From contig VBDL01000112.1 in the NCBI GenBank assembly GCA_005884255.1, positions 1-5,896 on the forward strand: 5,896 nt of DNA. The letters run 5' to 3'. Positions within the stretch are counted from its first letter, which is position 1. Each line of letters opens with the position of its first letter. Under the pieces are notes generated by a model, which saw only the letters and a list, made by a program, of their open reading frames with translations, did not search any database and had not been told where the DNA came from. The DNA is from Betaproteobacteria bacterium (GTDB taxonomy: Bacteria; Pseudomonadota; Gammaproteobacteria; Burkholderiales; Burkholderiaceae_C). Below are positions 1 to 5,322 of this stretch, one piece after another. The translations under genes were made by a program, and so were the position numbers.

Positions 1-339
1 ACGCTGCTGTGGGGCGGCGCACCGCATCCCTTCGGCGCGCAGTACTACCTTCCGACGCTGCTCGCGAACGTGAAACAGGACAGCGAGATCGTGCAGAACG
101 AGGTCTTCGGCCCGGTGCTGACGCTGCAGACCTTCGACACCGATGAAGAAGCGGTCGAACTCGCCAACGGCACCGACTACGGCCTCGGCGGCGTCTGCTA
201 TGGCGAGACGGCGCATGCCACCGACATCGCGCAGCGCGTGCGCATCGGCTTCATCTGGGTCAACTCGTTCGGCATCCGCGACCTCGCGGCGCCCTTCGGT
301 GGCATCAAACGCAGCGGCATCGGCCAGAACGATGAAGGG
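1..339 (+). pseudogene. Aldehyde dehydrogenase, C-terminal segment (detached, inverted relative to its N-terminal half)
   Basis: This frame is open from the window edge and encodes the C-terminal part of an NAD(P)-dependent aldehyde dehydrogenase, which oxidises an aldehyde to its acid. Visible family motifs, counting codon 1 at base 1, are GG-x-PHPFGAQYYLPTLL (about codons 5-21), NEVFGPVL (33-40, the usual EEIFGPV block), ANGTDYGLGG (55-64), IWVNSFGIRDL (85-95) and PFGGIKRSGIG (98-108). The 'VN...RDL...PFGG' arrangement resembles HpaE-type semialdehyde dehydrogenases. Recognisable ALDH stops at GIGQNDEG (about 339). The usual 35-45 residue tail with its aromatic-rich end is missing, and the frame continues to a stop at 1126-1128 only as the antisense of another ALDH piece. 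The segment with the catalytic cysteine would lie left of the window. It has no start here and is probably a rearranged part of the same gene as the minus-strand half at 316-1137. The family call is firm; the substrate is unknown. Confidence 0.85.
316..339. other. Inversion/chimera junction inside ALDH coding sequence
   Basis: These 24 bases are codon-aligned on both strands. Plus reads GIGQNDEG, the ALDH C-terminal motif that follows PFGGIKRS. Minus reads PFIVLADA, the motif that follows LELGGKS. Both are what the family would have at that place, so the breakpoint lies within this stretch. If both readings are ancestral, the original gene carried a short inverted repeat of up to about 24 bp at the two sites, which would explain an inversion or a template switch exactly here. 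The second copy should be left of the window. Confidence 0.7.
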
Positions 340-1137
340 CGACTTGCCGCCGAGCTCCAGGCTGCAGGGCACGAGGTTGGTACCGGCGGCTTGCGCGATC
401 CACCTCGCGGTGGGCACCGAGCCGGTGAAGGAGATGCGCGCCAGACGCGGGTCGCTCACCAACTTGGCGCCGGTGTTGGCGCCGCTGCCTTGCAGCAGGT
501 TGAACACGCCCGGCGGCAGGCCGGCTGCGTGCGCGCAGTCGGCGAGCAGCGAGCTGGTCAGCGGCGCCCACTCCGGCGCCTTGAGAATCACCGTGTTGCC
601 GGCCGCGAGCGCGGGCCCGAGCTTCCAGGTGGCCAGCATCAGCGGCGCATTCCACGGCGTGATGATCGCCACGACGCCGGCCGGATCGTGGCGCACGAGG
701 TGACGGGCCTGCTCGGTGTCGATGGAGCGGCCCTGCAGCGTCAATGCATGCTCGGCGAACCAGCGGATGTTGAGCATCGCGCGCGGCACCACGCCATGGC
801 GCATGCGCGACAGCAGCACCCCGGCATCGTTCGATTCGACGCGGCAGAAATCATCGGCGCGATCGCCGATGGCCTGCGCGAAGCGCTCGAGGTAGGGCTG
901 GCGCTCCTGCGCCGTCAGCGCGGCCCAGGCCGGGAAGGCGGCGTGCGCGGCGGCGATCGCTGCAGCTACGTGCTCGGCCATGCCTTCGTTGACACGCCCG
1001 AGCAGCCGCTGGTCGATCGGCGAGCGCAGCTCGAAGGTCTCGGCGGACGCCACGCGCTCACCGCCGATGTAGTGGTCCGGCGACACGGCGATGCCGGCCA
1101 CGTCGAGCGGGGTTGTGTGGGTGCGTGAATCCAGCAT
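316..1137 (-). pseudogene. Aldehyde dehydrogenase (HpaE-like), N-terminal half, broken at its 3' side
   Basis: Starting at the ATG at 1137 (in-frame TGA five codons upstream at 1152-1150), the minus strand encodes about 274 residues of an aldehyde dehydrogenase. Seen in order: HYIGGERV near the N-terminus, the Rossmann-region ITPWNAPLMLATWKLGPALAAGN block with the cofactor-binding lysine in LKAPEWAP, the SFTGSV glycine motif, and LELGGKSP with the general-base Glu at residue 261 (357-355). After PFIVLADA (residues 267-274) ALDH similarity ends. The frame stays open to the window edge, but the translation is just the antisense of the plus-strand ALDH C-terminal segment. The catalytic Cys region and the C-terminal domain are therefore absent in this orientation, so a protein made from this arrangement should be inactive. 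Overall pattern resembles 5-carboxymethyl-2-hydroxymuconate semialdehyde dehydrogenase (HpaE), but substrate cannot be assigned. I see no clear Shine-Dalgarno. It is divergent from the LysR gene at 1223, which may regulate it. Confidence 0.85.
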
Positions 1138-1166
1138 GCAGCGCAGTGTTCATCGGCCGGCGGCCG

Positions 1167-1195
1167 AAGACAAACGATGAATGCTGAGGTATTTT
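1167..1195 (+). promoter_or_regulatory. Candidate sigma-70 promoter for the lysR-type gene
   Basis: AAGACA at 1167-1172 (four of six matches to TTGACA) and TATTTT at 1190-1195 (four of six to TATAAT) are separated by 17 bases. Transcription would begin near 1202, about 20 bases before the ATG at 1223. That would exclude the upstream ATG at 1181 as the start. Found by eye only. Confidence 0.3.
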
Positions 1196-1200
1196 TCAGC
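1183..1200. promoter_or_regulatory. Candidate LysR-type operator (interrupted dyad)
   Basis: GCTGA at 1183-1187 and TCAGC at 1196-1200 form a perfect 5-bp inverted repeat with an 8-bp AT-richer centre, overlapping the candidate -10 element. The size and position suit LysR-type autoregulation. The arms are short, however, and it is not an exact T-N11-A box. Confidence 0.3.
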
Positions 1201-1222
1201 CTTGCTAACGAATCGCCTCGCC

Positions 1223-2155
1223 ATGGCCCTCACTCGCTTCACGCCCCGCCAACTCGAAGCCTTCATCGCGGTGGCCGAATTGCGGTCTTTCAGTGCGGCC
1301 GGCGAGCGGCTGGGGCTCACGCCGTCGGCGGTGAGCCAACTGGTCGCCGAGCTGGAGGCCGCGGTGGGCTTTCGCCTGTTCGACCGCAGCACGCGCAAGG
1401 TGGCTCCGTCGTCGGCCGGGCGCGAGTTTCTTGGCCCGGCGGAATCGGCACTCAAGCACCTGCGGCTGGCCGAGAGCGCCGCGGCCGATGTGCGGCTGCG
1501 CGCCGCGGGCATCGTGCGTGTCGCGGCGCCGCAGGTGATCGCCAGCGTGATCCTGCCGGCGGCCATCAAGGCCTACGCGCTGGAGCGCCCGAAGGTCAGC
1601 GTGCGCATCCGCGACGCGTCGGTCGAGGGCCTCGTCGATGCGGTGGCCAGCGGCGATGCCGACCTCGCCATCGGCCCTGACCGGGCGAGCGGCGACGACG
1701 TGACGCGCAGCACGCTGTTCGACAGCCCGTGGGTGCTGTGGTGCTCGCCGCAGCACCGGCTGGCCGCGCGGCGCAGCATTCGCTGGCGCGACCTGCGCGC
1801 GGAGCCGCTGGTGGCCGCGGGGCGCGACCACGAGCGCAGCGTGGCGCAGATGCGCGCCAGCGTGCCGGAGGGCGAGCGCATCACGCCGATCGACGTGGTC
1901 GATAACATCTCCACCGCGCTGGGCATCGCCGCGCAAGGCCTGGCCGTGACGCTGGCGCCGGCCTATGTGGGCGCGCTGGCCGAGCCGCTGGGCCTCACGA
2001 TGCGCCGCGTGCTCGATCCCGAGGTGATGCGCCAGGTCTGCCTGTACCAGCCGGCGCGCCGCGCGACCTCGCCCGCGGCCGAGGGCTTTGCCGAGCATCT
2101 GAGCGACTGGCTGCGCACGTGGCAGCGGCGCCAAGGATCGCGCGCGAAGCGCTAG
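1223..2155 (+). CDS. LysR-family transcriptional regulator
   Basis: This encodes a 310-residue DNA-binding regulator of normal LysR length. The N-terminal winged helix-turn-helix spans about residues 5-65: FTPRQLEAFIAVAE, then FSAAGERLGLTPSAVSQLVAELE as the helix-turn-helix and RLFDRSTRKVAPSSAGREFL as the wing. A linker helix follows, and a LysR substrate-binding domain starts near VRVAAPQVIASVILPAA and runs to about residue 295. I chose the ATG at 1223 (MALTRFTPRQLE) because LysR proteins normally begin a few residues before the RQLE helix. The in-frame ATG at 1181 would add 14 unlike-family residues and would read through the probable promoter and operator. No Shine-Dalgarno is visible. It is divergent from the ALDH gene, so control of that gene is the natural inference; the effector is unknown. 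Its TAG stop lies inside a CTAG shared with the convergent kinase gene, leaving no spacer for a terminator. Confidence 0.93.
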   Translation: MALTRFTPRQLEAFIAVAELRSFSAAGERLGLTPSAVSQLVAELEAAVGFRLFDRSTRKVAPSSAGREFLGPAESALKHLRLAESAAADVRLRAAGIVRVAAPQVIASVILPAAIKAYALERPKVSVRIRDASVEGLVDAVASGDADLAIGPDRASGDDVTRSTLFDSPWVLWCSPQHRLAARRSIRWRDLRAEPLVAAGRDHERSVAQMRASVPEGERITPIDVVDNISTALGIAAQGLAVTLAPAYVGALAEPLGLTMRRVLDPEVMRQVCLYQPARRATSPAAEGFAEHLSDWLRTWQRRQGSRAKR

Positions 2156-3246
2156 CTTTTCGCCGACAGCACCAGCCGCGCACGCAGCCCGCCCTCGGGC
2201 CGATTGCTCAACGTCAACGTGCCGCCCTGGCGCTGCGCCAGTTCGCGCGCGATGTGCAGGCCGAGGCCGACGCCGCCGGTGGCGCGGCTGCGCGAGGCTT
2301 CGAGTCGCACGAAGGGCTCGAACACGGCCTGCAGTTGCGCTTCGGGGATGCCGGGGCCGTGGTCGTCGATGGTGATGTGCACGCTGCCGTCGTGAGCGCG
2401 GCACACGTCGACTTCGACCGGCACGTCGCCATAGCGCAGCGCGTTCGACAGCAGGTTGCCGAGCACGCGCCTGAGTGCCGCGGGCTGCGCCTGCACCACG
2501 GCTGGCGGTGCGTTCACCCGCACCGCGTGACCTTGCTCGGCCAGATCGTCGGCCAGCGCCTGCACCAGCGCGCCGGCATCGAGCGCTTGCAGCGGTTCAG
2601 CCGCGCGCTCGTTGCGAAGCGCGTCGAGCACGCCATCGATCAGCTCATCCATCTCGCGCAGATCGGCGATGCACTGCTCGATCAGTGGATCGGGCAGCCG
2701 CTGCTCCAGGCGCAGGCGGATGCGCGTCAGCGGCGTGCGCAGGTCGTGCGAGATCGCGGCCATGAACAGGCCGCGCGCATCGAACTGCTCGTGCAGCTTG
2801 CGCGCCATGCGGTTGAAGACCTCGGCCGCCTCGCGCACTTCGACGGTGCCGCCGCGCTCGTCCAGGCGCGGCGGCTCGCGCGTGCCGAGAGAGTCACCGA
2901 GCTGATGCGCGGCGCGCGACAGGCGGCGCATCGGCGCCGACAGCCAGCGCGCACCGAACCACGCGGCCACGCCGATGAGCAGCACGCGCACCGCGTAGTC
3001 CAGCCACAGCCCGGTGGCCGGCGGCGGCCCGGGCATGGCGTCGACGCCGGGCGGCGGCAGCGGATGCTCCCACGGCGCGGGTGGCAGCGAGGGCAGCGGT
3101 GGCAGCTGCGTGATCGCCGGGCCGTCGTCCAGCGGTGGCAGCACGGCGCGAAAGGCAAAGAACGCCGCCAGGTGGCTCACCACCAGCGCGACCCACATCA
3201 ACAGGAACAGGCGCTTGAACAGCGTGTCCTGCCACAGTCTTTTCAT
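2152..3246 (-). CDS. Sensor histidine kinase (EnvZ/OmpR-system type)
   Basis: This is a 364-residue inner-membrane sensor kinase that should phosphorylate the response regulator encoded just upstream. In order: cytoplasmic basic start, TM1 about 12-34, a short periplasmic loop about 35-82, TM2 about 83-99, HAMP about 100-153, HisKA dimerisation domain with phospho-acceptor His167 in AAISHDLRTPLTR, then the ATPase domain. That domain shows the N box NLLSNALRYG (Asn264, Asn268), G1 DHGPGI (295-300), F box VFEPFVRLE (308-316) and G2 GGVGLGLHIA (324-333). All catalytic motifs are intact. The loop is odd: 17 of residues 37-76 are proline. The ATG is fixed by overlap with the regulator's stop (ATGA, 3246-3243) and by an AAGGTGA site seven bases upstream. 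An open extension upstream of this ATG is only the antisense-frame shadow of the regulator gene. The signal sensed is not deducible from sequence. Confidence 0.95.
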   Translation of the reverse strand: MKRLWQDTLFKRLFLLMWVALVVSHLAAFFAFRAVLPPLDDGPAITQLPPLPSLPPAPWEHPLPPPGVDAMPGPPPATGLWLDYAVRVLLIGVAAWFGARWLSAPMRRLSRAAHQLGDSLGTREPPRLDERGGTVEVREAAEVFNRMARKLHEQFDARGLFMAAISHDLRTPLTRIRLRLEQRLPDPLIEQCIADLREMDELIDGVLDALRNERAAEPLQALDAGALVQALADDLAEQGHAVRVNAPPAVVQAQPAALRRVLGNLLSNALRYGDVPVEVDVCRAHDGSVHITIDDHGPGIPEAQLQAVFEPFVRLEASRSRATGGVGLGLHIARELAQRQGGTLTLSNRPEGGLRARLVLSAKS

Positions 3247-3956
3247 GCGCCGCTCACCTTGGCGTTGAACAGATAGCCCTCGCCGCGCTGCGTGCGGATC
3301 AGCCGCGGCATGCGCGGGTCGTCGCCGAGCTTGGCGCGCAGGCGCGACACCGCGAGGTCGATGCTTCTTTCTGTGGCGCCCGGTGACGCGACGCGTTCGA
3401 CCAGCAGCGCGCGCGACAGCACGCGGCCGGCACCGTCGGTGAATGCGGCGAGCAGCCGCGCCTCGACGCCCGACAACGCCACCAGCACGCCGTCGGGCGA
3501 CGTGAGCTCGCGCTGCACGCGATCGAACTGCCAGCCGTCGAAGCGCAGCAGGGTGGGCGGCGCACCCGGTGCGGCGGCCGGCACCGCGCTGCGCGCGCGG
3601 CGCAGCACGGCGTTGATGCGCGCCACCAGCTCGCGCGGCTCGAAGGGCTTGGCCAGGTAGTCGTCGGCGCCCATCTCCAGGCCGAGCACGCGGCTCAGCG
3701 GGTCGCCTTGCGCGGTGAGCATGATCACCGGCAGCGCCGGCTGGTCGCGGCGCAGCGCGCGGCACAGCGCGAGGCCATCTTCGCCGGGCAGCATCAGGTC
3801 GAGCAGCACAAGGTCGAACTGCTCTCGCAGCAGCGCGTTGCGCATCGCCGGGCCATCGCGCACCGCCACGCACTGCATGCCGAAGCGCGCGAGGTAGTCG
3901 ACCACCAGTTGCGCAATCTCCGCGTCATCGTCGACGAGCAGGCAGTCAATGGACAT
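3243..3956 (-). CDS. OmpR/PhoB-family response regulator
   Basis: This 237-residue cytoplasmic transcription factor is the partner of the adjacent kinase. Receiver domain about 1-120: acidic pocket Asp10/Asp11 in VDDD, phospho-acceptor Asp53 in LLDLMLPGEDG, switch Thr81 in MLTAQG, and Lys103 in LAKPFEPREL. After an Ala/Pro linker (about 122-135) comes the winged helix-turn-helix about 136-233, with recognition helix ERSIDLAVSRLRAKLG (196-211) and wing RTQRGEGYLF (221-230). All receiver residues needed for phosphorylation are present. The ATG at 3956 follows the ureF stop by nine bases and has an AGGA site, so it is likely co-transcribed with ureEF. Its TGA overlaps the kinase ATG. A small oddity is a locally A-rich codon run, including a rare AGA at Arg197, inside an otherwise GC-rich gene. 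Target genes are unknown. Confidence 0.95.
   Translation of the reverse strand: MSIDCLLVDDDAEIAQLVVDYLARFGMQCVAVRDGPAMRNALLREQFDLVLLDLMLPGEDGLALCRALRRDQPALPVIMLTAQGDPLSRVLGLEMGADDYLAKPFEPRELVARINAVLRRARSAVPAAAPGAPPTLLRFDGWQFDRVQRELTSPDGVLVALSGVEARLLAAFTDGAGRVLSRALLVERVASPGATERSIDLAVSRLRAKLGDDPRMPRLIRTQRGEGYLFNAKVSGA
3254..3260 (-). promoter_or_regulatory. Ribosome-binding site of the histidine kinase gene
   Basis: AAGGTGA on the minus strand, with GGTGA matching the anti-Shine-Dalgarno, lies seven bases before the kinase ATG and inside the last codons of the response regulator. Together with the ATGA stop/start overlap it supports translational coupling and this start. Confidence 0.6.
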
Positions 3957-3963
3957 GATGGAG

Positions 3964-3967
3964 TCCT
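3964..3967 (-). promoter_or_regulatory. Ribosome-binding site of the response regulator gene, overlapping the ureF stop
   Basis: Minus-strand AGGA lies seven bases before the ATG at 3956. Its first two bases are the last two of the ureF TAG (3968-3966). Stop and ribosome-binding site are thus interleaved, which favours coupled translation of ureF and the regulator and supports a single operon. Confidence 0.55.
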
Positions 3968-4676
3968 ACGAGCGGAAGAGGCGCGAGTACTGAACTTCGT
4001 GCTGGCCGGAGAGGATGGCCAGCATCGGCGTGAAGGCCTGCATGGCGCTGTCGGGCAGCGCGAGCGCATGCTCGGCGGCGGCGGGCAGCGCGCCGGCCAG
4101 CGCGGCCAGCATGCGCTGCCCCGCGCTCTGGCCCAGCGGCACGGCCTTGATCGCTGCCTGCACCATGTTCTCGGCCCAGCTGAAGCCGAACGTGAGCAGC
4201 GCATCGCGCGTGCTGGCCTGCGTGCGCGCCGCGGCCAGCGCGAAGGCGAGCGGCCAGCTCGGCGCCGGTGTCAGCGCGGCGAGCGTGGCCAGGCGCGGGT
4301 CCTCGGCATCGCGCTGGCGCAGCCAGTCGGTCAGCGAGCGGCCCATCTGCTCGGTCTGCAGGCGCAATTCGCTGCTCTCGCGCGTGCTCGCGTACCAGGC
4401 CTGCAACTCGACGATGCGCGCTGCATCGTGGCGGCGCCATGCCGCGAGCGCCTTGGCCAGCAGCGCGAGCTCGCTGCGCGCGAGCCCCAAGTGCAGCTGA
4501 TCGAGCAGCCAGTCTCGCGCCTGGGCTTCGTTGCCGACGTGGCCGGCGTCGATGGCCGCTTCCAGCGCCTCGGAGTAGCTGAAGCCGCCCACCGGCAGCG
4601 CCGGCGAGGCCAGCCACATCAGCTGCAGCAGCGACGCCGCCGGCAGCGGCGGCGCGGGACGCACGACGCGCGGCAT
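3966..4676 (-). CDS. ureF: Urease accessory protein UreF
   Basis: This 236-residue cytoplasmic protein is of usual UreF length. UreF joins UreD and the GTPase UreG in the complex that delivers nickel to apo-urease and is thought to control UreG GTPase activity. Diagnostic sequence: LLQLMWLASPALPVGGFSYSEALE (about 16-39, the family hallmark), the helical middle with RTQASTRDALLTFGFSWAENMVQAA, then LGQSAGQRML, and the conserved C-terminal QYSRLFRS used for contact with partner proteins. The ATG at 4676 comes two bases after the ureE stop, with no separate Shine-Dalgarno visible, so it probably relies on coupling to ureE. Normally ureG follows ureF; here the next gene, nine bases on, is a response regulator. 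No ureG is present in the window. Confidence 0.95.
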   Translation of the reverse strand: MPRVVRPAPPLPAASLLQLMWLASPALPVGGFSYSEALEAAIDAGHVGNEAQARDWLLDQLHLGLARSELALLAKALAAWRRHDAARIVELQAWYASTRESSELRLQTEQMGRSLTDWLRQRDAEDPRLATLAALTPAPSWPLAFALAAARTQASTRDALLTFGFSWAENMVQAAIKAVPLGQSAGQRMLAALAGALPAAAEHALALPDSAMQAFTPMLAILSGQHEVQYSRLFRS

Positions 4677-4678
4677 TG

Positions 4679-5203
4679 CTAGTGGCTGTGATCGTGTCCG
4701 TGATGGCCGTGATCGTGATGGTCGTGGCCATGCGCGGGCGCGTGCTCGCCCATCGCATAGGCGCCGCCCTCGGGCTCGAACGCCACCTGCTCCTCACTCA
4801 CCTCCAGGTGCATGTGGCGCAGCATCTCGGCCAGCACATGGTCGGGCTCGAGCTTCAGGTGATCGGGCTTCAGTTCCAGCGCCACGTGGCGGTTGCCCAG
4901 GTGGTAGGCCGCGCGCAGCAGGTCGAAGCTCGAGCCGTGCTCGGCGCAGTGGCGCACCACCAGCACGGCCTGCGGCGCGGCGATCACGCGGATCAGCGAG
5001 CCGTCGTCGGCGACCAGCACGTCACCACCGCGCACCACGCTGCCGCGCGGCAGGAACACGCCGAGAGCGCGGCCGGCGCTGTCGGTGGCATCGAAGCGGC
5101 TCTTTTGCCGCACATCCCAGTCGAGCTCGACGGTGGCGGCGCGCTTGACGAGCGCGGGCGCGAGGCCGCGGCCCTGCGCGATGAGTTTGTTGACGGTCAG
5201 CAT
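4679..5203 (-). CDS. ureE: Urease accessory protein UreE (nickel metallochaperone)
   Basis: This 174-residue cytoplasmic dimeric nickel-binding protein passes Ni2+ to the UreG-containing maturation complex. The N-terminal domain runs about 1-75 (LDWDVRQKSRFDATDS, LGVFLPRGSVVRGGDVLVADDG). The metal-binding domain contains AAYHLGNRHVALEL with His101, the family's dimer-interface nickel ligand, and His106. The C-terminus is a His/Asp/Gly tail with 10 His in the last 17 residues. I chose the ATG at 5203 (MLTVNKLI) because UreE proteins typically start just there. An in-frame ATG at 5224 and an open frame to 5344 exist but add residues unlike the family. No strong Shine-Dalgarno is visible before 5203. 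It appears to be the first gene of the minus-strand run: upstream is a divergent regulator rather than the usual ureC. Start choice is less certain than the identity. Confidence 0.94.
   Translation of the reverse strand: MLTVNKLIAQGRGLAPALVKRAATVELDWDVRQKSRFDATDSAGRALGVFLPRGSVVRGGDVLVADDGSLIRVIAAPQAVLVVRHCAEHGSSFDLLRAAYHLGNRHVALELKPDHLKLEPDHVLAEMLRHMHLEVSEEQVAFEPEGGAYAMGEHAPAHGHDHHDHGHHGHDHSH
4682..4732 (-). repeat. His-rich tail coding repeat of ureE
   Basis: Imperfect repeats of GTG/ATG-type triplets on the plus strand (GTGATCGTG occurs more than once) encode HGHDHHDHGHHGHDHSH, the last 17 residues of UreE. This is a low-complexity stretch that can vary in length by slippage. The tail is known in several UreE proteins as an extra Ni2+ store that is not strictly required for activity. 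Confidence 0.75.
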
Positions 5204-5322
5204 GGTCGCAGTATGCCGCGCCATGTAGGACGTTTCCCACATCGTGCCCCGGGCTGCGACTATGGCGCGCACGCCGGCGGCGGGGTCAGACTTGATGGGC
5301 AGACTCCCTCGAGGCCAGACCC
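5204..5322. promoter_or_regulatory. Divergent intergenic region between ureE and the receiver-only regulator
   Basis: This 119-bp spacer must hold the promoters of both the ureE operon (minus) and the receiver gene (plus). I see no convincing -35/-10 pair by eye. It contains two interrupted inverted repeats (GTCGCAG 5205-5211 with CTGCGAC 5254-5260; CGCGCCAT 5217-5224 with ATGGCGCG 5262-5269) and a direct repeat CAGACT at 5287-5292 and 5300-5305. No NikR-like or other named operator is recognised. Confidence 0.45.
5311..5314 (+). promoter_or_regulatory. Ribosome-binding site supporting the GTG start at 5323
   Basis: GAGG lies eight bases before the GTG at 5323 and decides that non-ATG start. 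The encoded protein then begins nine residues before the first receiver strand (KTFIVEDS), as expected. Confidence 0.55.

Larger units (their letters stand above)
1138..1222. promoter_or_regulatory. Divergent intergenic control region between ALDH and lysR-type gene
   Basis: This 85-bp spacer separates the two divergent start codons. It contains the only AT-richer patch nearby (about 1169-1196). LysR-type regulators commonly bind such shared regions and control both directions. Candidate promoter and operator elements are listed separately. No ribosome-binding site is evident for either gene. Confidence 0.55.

Noticed and set aside
340..1128. Continuation of the plus-strand ALDH frame as a 352-residue protein from 70
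   Set aside because: After about 339 the translation is Arg/Gly/Ala-rich with no ALDH motifs, and it lies antisense to a well-conserved ALDH N-terminal half.
1181..1222. LysR start at the ATG at 1181
   Set aside because: It would add 14 residues before the normal family start and lies within the candidate promoter and dyad.
2140..2175. Intrinsic terminator between lysR and the kinase gene (CTTTT after the stop)
   Set aside because: The short T run lies in the kinase coding sequence and no stable stem precedes it.
1205..2404. Long minus-strand open frame of 399 codons opposite the LysR gene
   Set aside because: Arg/His/Ala-rich composition typical of a GC-rich antisense shadow. The plus frame has a full LysR family pattern.
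2119..3276. Plus-strand open frame of 385 codons opposite the histidine kinase
   Set aside because: The composition is a shadow of the kinase, which has every expected catalytic motif on the minus strand.
3247..3873. Upstream extension of the kinase frame to give 573 residues
   Set aside because: The added part is an out-of-frame reading of the response regulator. The ATG at 3246 has a ribosome-binding site and a coupled stop.
3708..4682. Plus-strand open frame of 324 codons opposite the regulator and ureF
   Set aside because: Gln/Arg/His-rich shadow. UreF and the regulator are unmistakable on the minus strand.
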